A DNA stretch of 64,000 bases from Ascarosepion bandense (Eukaryota > Mollusca > Cephalopoda > Sepiida > Sepiidae). Below, one piece after another: positions 9,663 to 20,855 of this stretch. A program made the position numbers and the translations under genes. The notes under the pieces were generated by a model, which made no database searches, was not told the origin of the DNA, and saw only the letters and a list, made by a program, of their open reading frames with translations. Every line of letters begins with the position of its first letter. The stretch's first letter is position 1. The DNA is taken from contig JBBBDQ010000192.1 of assembly GCA_037127315.1 (NCBI GenBank), positions 6,006,501 through 6,070,500 of the forward strand, in the 5' to 3' direction.

Positions 9663-11190
9663 AGAGAGAGGATAGAGAAGGAAAGAGAGAGGGAGAGACA
9701 TACATACACATGGAAGATTTTTTTCTGTTTTCTACAAGTATTTTGATGATTTAAAAACAATGGAATAAATAGCTAGTTGCAAAACCTGATTAAAAATAGA
9801 TGCTAAAAAATCTGTAAGAGTCAGTAACGATTTGACACTTAATGACAAGTCAACAACTGTTCTTATTTGAGGACAACGTATCATTTGATAATGGAACGGA
9901 CCGCCGTCTCCCATCATGAAGACCAACAGATTTCCGAGTTGTATTTTGTTTCCATTTTGACCTACTACCCATTTTTCTTTCAAACTTTAACCCTATCAAT
10001 GGCAAGGACAAAGGAAGATTGAACACGTTACTGACAGATACAAGGTCAGCAGCGATCAACATTCGATTGGCGGTTAATTGGGGCTCTTTTGAACAGATCA
10101 GATATTTGGAAAAGGAGAAAAAACATGGAAATCGCTGGTTTTGCTACGAGTCTATTATCTGAAAGTGAACAAAATCGTTAATTACCAAAAGACGACATAT
10201 TTACACGTACATAGGGCGACCTAATAACCTCTTTAAATACATCGACATGTAGCTTTAACAGAGGCGCAATCATGTAATGCTATAAACATCTATTTTAAGG
10301 TAATCTACTAAAACTTATCTATCAGGTTGGAACAAAAGTTCATAGCTCTGTTTTAAGTAAATTTCAGTGATAATATTTCGATTCAACGACATATTTAACA
10401 TATCCTTCATTTCGCCATTTTTGAAGCAGCTTTATTTTTCCATTTGGTATCTTTCTGGCTGACGAGCCAGTATACCGTATTTTTTGTGTATAATATAACA
10501 TGAATATAACATGAATATAACATGAATATAATACGATCCCATGTTTCCGAAGCTAAAACTTAGCACATTACCTTCTTCAGTAGTGGTCAGGTCCTGCCTA
10601 TGTAAATACTTTTGAAAAGTTGTATCATACTATCCATTAAGATTTTAATGTCTTACATATATTTTACTAAAATATTTTAATTTTCCTGATATAAAAGAAT
10701 AGAAAATAAACCGGATTTCTAGCCACTGCGTGTTTCTTCTTTTCGAATTTTCGGGTTAGGTGCTAACTAAACATACCCAGTAATAAATTTGGAGGGGTTA
10801 ATTAATCTATCGTACTTTTCTGTTTCATATGATTTTATTATATTTCTATATATTAATACATTATGAAAATAATAAAAACGTATATTTCCTTAAGAATGAC
10901 GAGAGAAACAAATATTACTGATATATCAAATACCTTTTGTAAACAATTGTTATCAATAACTGCCTATTTTGTATTTTATTTGTTGTGCTGAGTATATCCG
11001 TAATCTTGCTGGTTTTTCAGCAGAGTAATAATTTCTAAAAACGTGTATCTATGTATAATAAGACCTACTTTTTGTCTTTAATTTTCGTTTAAAATTTTCT
11101 CGTATTTTGCACAAATAAACATAGTTGCTTTTACGAGTTCTTATCATTAAGAGAATTTTGTAAACAGCGAAATAAGTGGTATACAAAAGG
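9662..11190. other. AT-rich unique DNA
   Basis: No gene supported. At about 10324 the sequence AGGTTGGAACAAAAGTTCATAG looks like a mariner terminus, with no other part of the element legible. A 12-bp word ATAACATGAATA is tandemly repeated three times near 10496-10531. Confidence 0.45.
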
Positions 11191-11199
11191 TTCAAAAGG

Positions 11200-11420
11200 T
11201 GAGTAAAGTAGAACATTCCAGCCAAGCCGTTTCAATCTCTGTCGAGTTTGCAGGGGGAAATGATGTTATCCTGATGGAAGACGACACCGACTGTTTGACC
11301 AATTCCGCTTTATAGCGATTGTTGCCTTTAATCGATCCAATTGGGAACAGTACTTATCTGAATTCACCCACTAATATCCAATCAAAATATATGTTGTATA
11401 TTCGCCGTGGAATGATACTG
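11200..11420 (-). mobile_element. mariner transposase catalytic-domain fragment
   Basis: On the minus strand near 11365-11250 the frame reads SDKYCSQLDRLKATIAIKR, then after shifts HQDN-like and TRQ/LKRLGW-like pieces. In mariner transposases this stretch links the first and second catalytic aspartates (QLDRLK.AI..KRP, then FHQDNARPH). Stops and frameshifts interrupt it and the rest of the domain is not legible. Dead fragment. Confidence 0.6.
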
Positions 11421-12790
11421 AAGGTCATTTATGATTGCCAGTAAAAATGATAGGTTATTGCCGAATTTTTAATTGATATCTTGGTCGGTGTGGAATTTTG
11501 CCAAGAAGGGTATTTTGCACTAGGCGACGCAGAGATACGTTACTGAGGGTGTAAAACGCAGGTTGCTGGAGAATTTTGTTTTGATAAACCAGGGACAAGG
11601 AGGTTAGAGCTGGAAATGGTACGGAGTGTACCGGAAGTATGACATACCAGGTGTCAAAATGGGAACAATTATTAAAGTAGCGTCAGCTGTCACAGAAAGT
11701 GAGTTTAGAAAGATGACTTAGCTGTTTGCAGACAGCAGTTGGGATGAGAAGGGTCAGCCGGTGTGGCTGGCACCCTCGATGCGTGTATGCTCTGATCAGA
11801 CCAAACCCACTCCACGCCAAGTCACCGAAAGGCGAAATGTGCGTCGATTTTATTTATTAAACAAAGCCACTTCAATTGTGGTTTATTTTGTCGATTTATC
11901 TTGTGAAAAGATAATCAGGATTCGGTTTGAGCAGATTCTCGTCGAATTGTTACAAAATTTACGTATCGTCATTTATGAGAGAAAAATACAGTCATTTTGG
12001 TCGGAGTTTATTTTTAACGAAGAAACGGAAGCAGTTATCCCTCGTCAATTATGATTTAAAAATATACGAGATAAAGTGGTATATAACACATATAATTAAT
12101 CACATATCCATAACGATTTCTGGATCGAATAACAGTGACTCATTTAGGTATAATCAGGACCCTTTTTCTCTGTATTGTAAACAATGTATTTTTTATATCC
12201 TGTGATTGTCCTTAAAAAAAAAAATGAGTCGCATTTGTTGGGTTTGAGCAGAAAATGGCAGATGGAAATGCGTTCGATTGATTTTTCTCCATTAAAAAGG
12301 AGTCGTCTAAACACCGGAGCGATTCATACATCCAAGTATTTTCAAATGCTATACACTGCTCATATTTGATATGTGGAAGATTTCTACGATGTCTCGAGTG
12401 GTGTGATCTAGATTGTTTTTAATCAATGCACTGCAACGTTCTCGGTCTTTTGAATTTAGCTCTCAGCTATGGCACTATCTCCACAAATGATACAAATCTT
12501 TTTTGATGTTTGCAAAGAATTTTTCCTCTTTTTCGAAATGAATGTGTATCAGATGCTAAAAATGAACCTCATTTGCCTTTCTTTCCACTTTTAATATATA
12601 TATAAAACATTTAAAATTCACAATCTGCGCATGAATAATACAAAAAATCAGTTTGAAATGTCACCTACCAGAACATTCATACATGTTATATATTTAATTT
12701 ATGTGTAAAACGAAATCTCATGTTCAAACGCCACCCATTAAAAACAGTTAAAAGTTTTGTTCAAAACTAATAGAATAGTAAATTCCTTCT
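11421..12790. other. AT-rich unique DNA
   Basis: Open frames at 11761-12054 and 11927-12205 overlap in different frames and show no motif. Nothing else is supportable. Confidence 0.4.
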
Positions 12791-12794
12791 TCTT

Positions 12795-13330
12795 TTTTAT
12801 GTGCCGTGTCCTTTCAGGACTTAGACGACCATGGACCTCTACTTATTCCTATCCCTTATCGCTCTTAGCGCTTTTTCCTCTTGGTATCTCCCCCAAACCC
12901 TGCTTCACCATCCACTTTATCAAGTCCATCAAGTATGTCTTGCGTTGCTTTCCCGTGTCTCTCTTTTCCTTTATCCGTCCTGTGATTCTCCAAGCCCTCC
13001 TTCCTCATTACGTGTCCCAGAAGTTTCTCTTCCTGATGTTAATTATATTTTCTTTCGTTTTCATCCTCTCCACAGGAAATGAATTCAACAAATATACAAA
13101 AACAGAAAGAAGTGTAAAACAAGGATGTGTCTTCACACCAGATCTATTTAACCTGTACAACGAAACAATTCTGAGAGAACGAAATCCTGTTAGGATTCGT
13201 CATTAAAGGCCCAATCTCAACAATATAAGATGCACAGATGACACAATGCTGATAGCAGACAGGGAAAGCAAAATACAGGAATGGATTACAATACTATAAA
13301 AAACAAAATAATTTCTATAGTGTAAAACCA
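12795..13330 (-). mobile_element. LINE-A copy with inverted 5' segment
   Basis: 12795-13080 on the minus strand is the LINE-A 3' end, including the AAG-rich tail at 12786 and KEGLEN-type coding. 13085-13330 on the plus strand is an upstream piece of the same family: SVKQGC, then PDLFNLY and CTDDTMLIAD, the reverse-transcriptase palm with the first residue of the usual YADD changed. The two halves face each other with roughly 140 codons missing between. The order and orientation match what twin-primed reverse transcription produces. Confidence 0.7.
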
Positions 13331-13796
13331 ATTTGTTTTTAATTGAATATAAATTTTCTTCACGGGTAAAGTCAGAAATATGATTTATTGCTGCGTGTCA
13401 GCGACAATCTTAAAAAATTCACCGATTTTCTATCAATTCATAGAGAATATATTTGTACCAATTCTCCATTTCTCCCACATCTGCCAATTGAGAAAATACA
13501 GCTTGATGAAAATACTTGTAATGTTCCACGCTAATAAAACTCGTGACTCATTGTGGGCCTTTTCAGTTCGAGAGAAAAATATCTTAAATCACTGTCCTAT
13601 CATTCGTTCGTTAGGAACTTCTTCCAAAATGAGAAAGTGAGGTTGTCAATGCACTTTGTACCACTTCTAATACAGAAAAGCGAGGTTTATAGAAAAGAAA
13701 GGTATAATAAAAAAATAAGGAAATTTAGAATAAAAAAAGATATAATACCAACTTCCTACAACTTTATAGAACCGAATCACGAATCAAAATCTGTTC
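13331..13796. other. unrecognised AT-rich DNA
   Basis: Two overlapping open frames (13380-13640, 13553-13849) have no recognisable motif. Confidence 0.35.
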
Positions 13797-13797
13797 A

Positions 13798-13843
<46 letters not shown>
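13797..13843. repeat. (TCTA)n microsatellite
   Basis: Runs directly into the left end of the palindrome that follows. Confidence 0.95.
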
Positions 13844-13993
13844 ATATAATATAATATAATTATATGGTTATGTCAATTTTACATTGCGACATGGAAATTT
13901 CTATGTTTCGAGATCAATTGATCTCGAAACATAGAAATTTCCATGTCGCAATGTAAAATTGACATAACCATATAATTATATTATATTATATTA
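13842..13993. repeat. 152-bp perfect palindrome
   Basis: Base-by-base pairing outwards from the centre between 13917 and 13918 (GATCAA|TTGATC) holds without mismatch to 13842/13993, giving 76-bp arms and no spacer. The arms include unique sequence (GGTTATGTCAATTTTAC, ACATGGAAATTTC) and an outer AATAT-rich part. It begins exactly where the (TCTA)n array ends. Confidence 0.95.
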
Positions 13994-14084
13994 TATTAAG
14001 CTCTATAATACTCATTATATTGAGCACTGTTTATAATAAAATAAATGCCAGAGCACTCAAAATATAAAAAAAAACCTTGAGTCC

Positions 14085-14088
<4 letters not shown>

Positions 14089-14129
<41 letters not shown>

Positions 14130-14130
14130 T
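14089..14130. repeat. (CTAT)n microsatellite
   Basis: Second (TCTA)-type array, about 95 bp right of the palindrome. Confidence 0.95.
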
Positions 14131-15807
14131 TCAACCCGTTCATATATGTCTATCTATCTCAGTTTGACGTACCAGGTCTTTGAACATTGTTTTCAATGCT
14201 GGAAGCTTAACGACAGTTGGAAGAGTCGCGAAAACAAATGTTCACAACATCAGTACCCGTGTACATATATAAAATATACACTACCGACATGGTGTAAAGA
14301 TCTGCTAGCTGCTACTGTCTGTGCAGATATTAATCATTGTGTCCGTGTGCGTGGCTGACTGGAGAGTCCGTTGGTTCATTCTGTGTGCGCAGCTGTTTCC
14401 TCGATGTTGTGCCTAATATAATAGACGCCTAGGTCAATGCTGCCAATTTGATCGAATTCATTCTCTCAGTACATTGGTCCATTATTGATGGTTAAATGGT
14501 AGCTCCTAATAGAAACAGATTTGCCTACAATTGGATTTTTTTTGCTCCGAAAAGTGCATGCATCCTACTTTTGGTCGAACCTGACGGTATGAAAACTCCT
14601 GCACGTCGTCTTTTCGGTTTTTCTGGTGATTTAGACAGGGATTCTACAGAAGAAATTATTGGTGAAAAAATAGATCCAGTGTGTCATGTTTGGGGCCGCT
14701 CACAGTCTAAAAAGTGTTATAAATCCTTTTTTTTTTTTCGAAAGGATGGCGTAGAAATTCATTAATCTGCGAAATCTTTGCGCCATAATGTTCAAAATGT
14801 CGTCTTGAACTTTTTTAAAGTAAAAAAAAAGAAGGCTTTTTGTAGCATTTGATACGAATGATTGTAAAAATTAAAAAGCAAACTAAAAATGGCATACAAA
14901 AAATCTGGCAGCAGGTCTCTGATCGGTAGGTTTTGAGAAGCGTTAAACTCAGGTTGCTGGTGTTCCCAGGTTTAACCTGACACAGGGTGGTAGCACTTGT
15001 TACGGTCCCAGATATAGGAACATAGTTAACACCCCCAAAATATAAAAAATAGATATTTATAGTCAAAATACCAGCATTACGTTTTTGATAAAAAATTACT
15101 AGCGGTACAAAAAAAAAAAAATATCGGTAATGAATTAAATAAATAAACCAAAAAACTAGTAGCAATACATTTGACGCTCGACAAAAACCCTCTTTACAAA
15201 AATATGTCAATGAAACCTGGTCTAAAAACTGATTTCTTACAAAAAACATACATATTCTATTTATACAAACCTATCCAAAATAGCTAGTCGGCATTAAATA
15301 ACCCTTTGAGATTGATATGCTGTAAAAGAAAACAAACCAAACCAGACCAAACCAAACCAAACAAATGGTTTGTTTGAAATTAAATTAGGTTTCATGAAAG
15401 CGTCTGGGAGAAATCAATAAAAATATTGTTGAATTACTGAGCACATGATCGCAAGTCTTATTTCTATGAGTCCGACATTTATGGTCATACTGGACAAAAA
15501 TACAAAAAATCAAAAACGAATTGTAGCAAACACAATTGATTTAGGTTGTTAAACTAAATAATGACACTTTATTGTCTACAGAGAGTAAGATTTCTCAGAG
15601 CCCCCCGCAAAAAAACAAAAAAAACAGGGATCACCTTTCATTTAAATAATATAGACAGTTAATGCATCATCTCTGCAAACTACCCTATATGTTAAACCTC
15701 CCTTAGATATACACTGTAGACATCCGATTAAAAACCATAATTAACTGTTTCAGCTCAGCCTGTTACCTTGAGCCGCTTCTTGACTGATGTTTTAAAACCT
15801 TTATTAG
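14131..15807. other. unrecognised AT-rich DNA
   Basis: Nothing assigned. An 89-codon open frame at 14496-14765 has ordinary composition but I do not recognise it. A minus-strand frame at 14815-15249 is Phe/Leu-rich with no motif. Confidence 0.35.
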
Positions 15808-16017
15808 GTAAGACACCAAAAGAACTCTATTCATTTCTTATATAGTGTTCAGAGGCTCGCTTATCTCGTCATCGCCAATAATGGCCCCGATCTGGCCAAT
15901 CTCTTTAACAAAGTACCCATAGAGGACGACTTGCTAATTCTTTGGGACAAACAGAATAAAGTGTCGAAGCACCAAAATCTCCCTTACCAACCTGCTGAAG
16001 TTGCTAACCTTCTGTGA
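15808..16017 (+). pseudogene. unrecognised open segment, exon-like
   Basis: An uninterrupted 69-codon frame follows TTTATTAG, which resembles a 3' splice site, and ends at TGA 16015-16017. The protein has no low-complexity bias and contains IANNGPDLANLFNKV and ILWDKQNKVSK. It has no ATG, so it would be an internal or terminal exon, or a fragment of a dead gene or element. I do not recognise the family. It is adjacent to the fold-back at 16041. A translated search is the deciding test. Confidence 0.3.
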
Positions 16018-16040
16018 ACAGAAGACTGATTTTCAGTTTA

Positions 16041-16081
16041 TATATATAATGTGCCTTTCTTATGATGGTATATATATCATG

Positions 16082-16137
<56 letters not shown>

Positions 16138-16654
16138 TGAGTGTGCACTTTAAAAAATTTATAACTTTATTTGTATTTGTGATAGAAATAATCTGTAAAA
16201 ATGTTATAAAATTTAATGTTTCAACAAGATGGAGCTACTTGTCACTTTGTTCTGCTTGTTAGTTTCTAAATCAGAAATTTCCTAGCAGTTAGATTGAAAA
16301 GGGTGGACCATTTTATTGGCCTCCACGCTCGCCAGATCTGAATCCATTAAATTTTTTTATTGGGGACATGTGAAAACAATTGTGTATGCAACCAAACCTA
16401 GTTCATTAGAATATCTGAAAGCTAAAATAACTAATGTGATTTCAGGCATTACTGTAAATCAGTTGGCAAATGTTTTCCGTGAACTGCAAAATCGCGTTAC
16501 CCTTTGAATTGTTAATGATAGAGGACATATGGAAACTTGAATAAAATTTCAATAAAAACTTAAAAAAATATACATTTACTTCTCTCTAATCTTTTTTACA
16601 AATTATTTCTATCACAAATACAAATAAATTTATAAATTTTTAAAGTGCATACAC

Positions 16655-16704
<50 letters not shown>

Positions 16705-16768
16705 CATGATATATATAATTTCATGATATATATATATACGATCATAAGAAAGGCTCATAATATATACA
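16041..16768. repeat. outer fold-back around the 16.1-kb transposon
   Basis: 16041-16092 (AATGTGCCTTTCTTATGAT, TATCATGAT) is the reverse complement of about 16715-16768 (TATCATGA and ATCATAAGAAAGGCTCATAA). (TA)n blocks lie at 16086-16135 and 16657-16700 between these arms and the inner element. Confidence 0.8.
16141..16656 (+). mobile_element. Tc1/mariner-superfamily element with 60-bp TIRs, deleted
   Basis: 16141-16201 and 16593-16656 are inverted repeats (GCACTTTAAAAAATTTATAA, TTTGTATTTGTGATAGAAAT), flanked by TA-rich DNA as expected for TA target sites. The interior keeps only the 3' part of a transposase, in one frame at 16225-16310 FQQDGATCHF and then at 16316-16507 LARSESIKFF-like and WGHVKTIVYATKPSSLEYL. 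These match the region around the last catalytic aspartates of IS630/Tc1/mariner enzymes (QQDGA.CH, SPDLNPLDFFLWG). A frameshift divides them and the N-terminal half is missing. Nonautonomous. Confidence 0.8.
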
Positions 16769-17060
16769 ACCACAACAAAAGCAACATTGTTAACAATAAT
16801 AATGTAAACAATAACAGATACATTATACTATCCACCAACTCCATTGCATCTGCTATCCAAAACAATTTATCCCATCTAAAAACACACACACATAGTAACA
16901 ACTACCTCGAAAACTATTATGGACATTGTCAGATCTAAAAAAAACCGAAATCATAATAATGAACAAGCAGGTATATACAAAATAAATTGCCAAAATTGTT
17001 CCTCAATGTACATCGAAGAAACAGGTAGAAATTAAACAAAAACGTATATATAAACAAATG
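16740..17060 (+). mobile_element. Penelope-like GIY-YIG endonuclease remnant
   Basis: At about 16967-17032 the frame reads AGIYKINCQNCSSMYIEETG then RN and a stop. GIYKI.C..C...YIGETGR is the start of the GIY-YIG nuclease domain, with the cysteine pair found in Penelope-like retroelements. One glycine of YIG is replaced by E. Upstream codons (16740-16940) are Asn-rich and could be element-derived. The domain is cut off immediately after this motif. Confidence 0.6.
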
Positions 17061-17396
<336 letters not shown>

Positions 17397-17400
17397 CAAT

Positions 17401-17872
17401 ATGGTCAAACTATGTGTGCTTCAATTTTTCATGCGATCATTAAGATGTAAATGTACTTTTTTAAAATTATTTCATTTCAACTCCTCTCAAACACTCTGCC
17501 TGTCTCAGATACGGTCACATCAAGTTGATGTACAAGTTCTGGTGAACCAAAAGGAACCGACCTATGTAGTTCACGATGAAAAAAATAAAAATAAAGGAAA
17601 CATTATTTTTAAATGCCCATTTGGAAAATTAAAAGACCATATTTTATCAGATTGATGTCAATAAGTGTATTGATCAGAATATTGATAAACTAGAAAATTT
17701 CGTTGAAAACAAAGAAAAAAGTACTGGATTGTTTCGTTGTGGTATGAGGTCAGCTATACTCGTGAAAGGCCTTGTGTCAAACAAACTTCGTCACCGAAAT
17801 TCAACTAAATTTATCTTAAACAAACTTGAACAAATGATGAAAAGACGCCCGCACGGCAATTTTTCGCGGTAA
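17401..17872 (+). pseudogene. unrecognised frameshifted coding segment
   Basis: Two adjoining open frames look like one protein broken by a frameshift. The first (ATG 17401, stop 17655) ends FKCPFGKLKDHILSD. The second is open from 17633 to TAA 17872 and contains CIDQNIDKLENF, FRCGMRSAILVKGL and LNKLEQMMKRRPHGNF. Composition is lysine-rich but not simple. I cannot name the family. It might be a decayed transposon gene or host gene fragment. Lies just left of a LINE-A copy. Confidence 0.35.
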
Positions 17873-18029
17873 AGTTTATAAGCTAACTGTTATATGAAGA
17901 AGTTTTTTTTATTAGTGTATAGATATTATGTGTATGCTTTTTTTTAATTGACTCGTAAAAAAAGTGTAGGTGTATATGCTTGGATTTTGTATAATTAGAT
18001 ATTACAAATCTAACAATTTCATGTTTCAA

Positions 18030-18445
18030 TATGGCAGCGAATGCTGGAAAATCTCATCAAAGATGAAGGAACGACTCAAAGCGAGCAAAATGTTGTTCTA
18101 CAGAAGGATGCTGAGAATACCATGAACCGAATATGTGAGCATCGACGAGGTTTCGGAGAGGATGGAAACGAAAAGTAAACTTATACTTAACATGATGTAA
18201 AAAACAGCCTAAGTTTCTGTTACATGTGATGAGGAAGGAGGGCTTGGAGAATCTGATACTCACAGAACAGATAGAAGGAAAGAGAGACTGTGGAAAGCAA
18301 TGCATGACATAGTTGATGGGTCTGACCAAATAAATGGCAGAGAAGGGTTTTGGAGGCGTAAAAAGAAAATGGGCATTAAGAGCTGCAAGGGATATGAAAA
18401 TGTGGAAGGCCATGATCGCCTACGTTCTGAGCACATAGAAGAAGG
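18030..18445 (+). mobile_element. LINE-A 3' fragment
   Basis: Starts GGCAGCGAATGCTGGAAA, runs through CTACAGAAGGATGCTGAG, GAGCATCGACGAGGTTTCGG, GATGAGGAAGGAGGGCTTGGAG to GCCTACGTTCTGAGCACATAGAAGAAG. Order and spacing match the copies at 7624 and 61440. Multiple frameshifts; 5'-truncated; ends at a vestigial (GAA) tail. Confidence 0.85.
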
Positions 18446-19074
18446 TAATGAGTTTCGATTTAAACATATTGTTATTTTCCACAAGGAATTATATATTTTT
18501 AAAGAGATACAAGCATTCGACAACATATTCTAATGTAATATTTAAAAATATGATTAATAACTGAACAAATCTACTACAGTTAAAATGTAACCACTCCCGA
18601 CCAGTGAATAAAAGTATAAAAAATTACTGACTCTTCACGAAGCTATGTTATTTCGCTTCCAACAATGATTCTTATAAGTAAAAATTCGGATTACATATGG
18701 GATCTCACGTTAGCTGTGTTTCAACTTGTCTTTCTAAGAATTTCTAGAGACTAGTCCTTTTCAAAATATTTTACCTTAACAATCAACAAATTTGCGATAT
18801 AGTGATGATTCTTTATTAATATATCCACGCAAAACAAAATTAACTGATTCTATAACGAAACTAAACAATATAAAACATACGATCGAATTTACATACGAAT
18901 CAGAAACAAACATTACATTACCTTTCTTCATATCTACATCCAGTAATTGAAACAACTGCTTTATTTTCCATTCTTTTACCATAGGTCAGTTGTAGACCCA
19001 TTGGAGTGACAGGGTGTAATCGATTTTTATTTTTTCCTCAGATTAGGTCATTTGCAATGGTGTGCAATAATATA
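18446..19074. other. AT-rich unique DNA
   Basis: Nothing assigned; a 68-codon minus frame at 18776-18982 has no motif. Confidence 0.4.
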
Positions 19075-19216
19075 AATCTATTGAACAGGTGTAGAGGCGC
19101 ATCACTTGTTCCCTGTTTAGGACGTGGTTTCCGGCTTTCTCTTTTCCAATCTATTCACTCTTACGTAGCCCCCTGCACACCAGTGGCCTTACCGCCTTGT
19201 TCGGGGTGATATGATT
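19075..19216 (+). repeat. SINE-2 3' portion
   Basis: TCTATTGAACAGGTGTAGAGG, GTGGTTTCCGGCTTTC, TACGTAGCCCCCTG and GCCTTGTTCGGGGTGATATGATTAA are the SINE-2 body and tail. The 5' AGTAGATAGAC part is lacking. It abuts the left arm of the next fold-back. Confidence 0.8.
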
Positions 19217-19356
19217 AATATGTATATTTATGCATATATATATGTAGATATATATATATACATGTATATATATGAAACAAACTTTCGACGCTTGACAAAT
19301 ATATATATATATATATATATGTATGAATATATAAATATATATGTATATATATAAGC

Positions 19357-19387
<31 letters not shown>

Positions 19388-19389
19388 TA

Positions 19390-19856
19390 CAATGGAACTT
19401 GTCGTATGCGACCACCTTTATATATATATAGTGGAACCTGTGCGACCACCCCTACTGTCATCAAAACTGGTCGTATACGGTAGGTGGTCGCACATTTAAG
19501 GCTCATAGTCATGACCTATTTACGCCAGGAACATATATTCCATTCACCAGAATGTATATATTAGAATTGTACCATGTAATGTGGTAATAAACAAATGAGA
19601 ACATGAGAAAACAGCCTAACTTTAAAGAAAGTTATTCGGCAAAATTCATTTAAAAATTTTTAAAACGTATTTACAACGGTCAACAAGAGACCAAAATATT
19701 TATTCACAAAAATATTTATTAAAGGGACTTAAAAAGTATAAGATTGCAGTTATTTTCTTAGAAGTGAGTGATAGCAAAAGAGAATCTGCGATAATACATG
19801 GGAAAAAAAAACAAAACATACAAAAAACTGACAGCGCTCATGGGTGGGGGTAGAGA

Positions 19857-19910
<54 letters not shown>

Positions 19911-20466
19911 TACCCAGATAGAAATAGAGTAGATAGATATACAAAAAAATAAAGGAACGAAAGCAATAGACATTTGAGAAAGTGACATAATTGTGATTTT
20001 CCCAATCCCTGAATTTATCCAAGTCAGTACAGAGACTGTGATAAATCTCTTGAACATGTCAAATACAATACATGATTTACAAAACAGCCGATGTTTGACC
20101 GTAAGGTCATTTTTCTTTTAAAATGTACATTGACTGAGTTTAGTCAATGTACATTTTAAAAAGAAATAAAAGTTTGATACAACACTACAATAATAAAACA
20201 ATGAGGAAGTGTTCCTGGCTGAGTTCAAAGCAAAATAAAATAGATTACTCATTTAGTTTCTCCTAATTCAGAAGTTCGCAGTGTTCGGCCAAAATGGATT
20301 TTTTTTAAAGCAGTCGCTTGATCAGTGATTTCCACTCGTTCATGTTAGTTGCTGATCCCTTTCTGGAGGTTGTCGCTCACTAAGGGTCAAGTAACATTAG
20401 CAAATCGTGCGTGCTTAGAAAAAATGGTCGTTAACAACAGGTGAACGCATACGACAAGTTCCATTG
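19390..20466. mobile_element. nonautonomous DNA transposon with 21-bp TIRs
   Basis: CAATGGAACTTGTCGTATGCG at 19390 is the exact reverse complement of 20446-20466, each bordered by TA. A diverged second copy of the end sequence (GTGGAACCTGTGCGACCACC) sits at 19431 with its own partial inverse at 19472-19492. TA flanks and these ends suit a Tc1/mariner-pogo type element. The interior has no transposase and holds a (GA)n array at 19864-19907. Confidence 0.65.
20112..20166. repeat. 24-bp inverted repeat
   Basis: TTAAAATGTACATTGACT and AGTCAATGTACATTTTAA flank a 6-base loop; arms extend to 24-25 bp with one single-base gap. Confidence 0.9.
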
Positions 20467-20530
20467 TATATATATATGTATATATATATATATATATATG
20501 CTTATATATATACATATATATTTATATATT

Positions 20531-20581
<51 letters not shown>

Positions 20582-20655
20582 CAAGCGTCGAAAGTTTGTT
20601 TCATATATATACATGTATATATATATATCTACATATATATATGCATAAATATACA

Positions 20656-20660
<5 letters not shown>

Positions 20661-20695
<35 letters not shown>

Positions 20696-20726
20696 TGTAT
20701 ATATTTGTACATACGTGCATACATAC

Positions 20727-20775
<49 letters not shown>

Positions 20776-20779
20776 AAAA
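20661..20779. repeat. (TA)n and (CATA)n arrays
   Basis: TA-rich arrays with a short CATA block at about 20715-20739. Confidence 0.9.
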
Positions 20780-20855
20780 GTCGAAATTCTGTTTCCTGCT
20801 TGAACGCAATCTTTAGGCCTAAAGATAGCGTTCAAGCATGAAACAGACTCTCGAC
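20780..20855. repeat. 76-bp near-perfect palindrome
   Basis: 38-bp arms with four mismatches meet at AGG|CCT (20817/20818), no spacer. Arms contain GCTTGAACGC and TCTGTTTC. The outer word CTCGACGCTTG resembles the island in the 19.2-20.6-kb fold-back arms. Confidence 0.9.

Larger units (their letters stand above)
19217..20660. repeat. large fold-back with ~190-bp TA-rich arms
   Basis: Left arm 19217-19389 and right arm 20467-20660 are inverted copies. Both contain the same non-simple island GAAACAAACTTTCGACGCTTGAC (19273 on plus, 20602 on minus) within (TA)-rich DNA, so the symmetry is more than chance TA repetition. The DNA between them is a TIR element. Confidence 0.8.

Noticed and set aside
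14496..14765. 89-codon frame starting MVAPNRNRFAYNW
   Set aside because: Balanced composition, but no motif, no repeat copy in the window and no splice or promoter evidence; left as a note rather than a gene.
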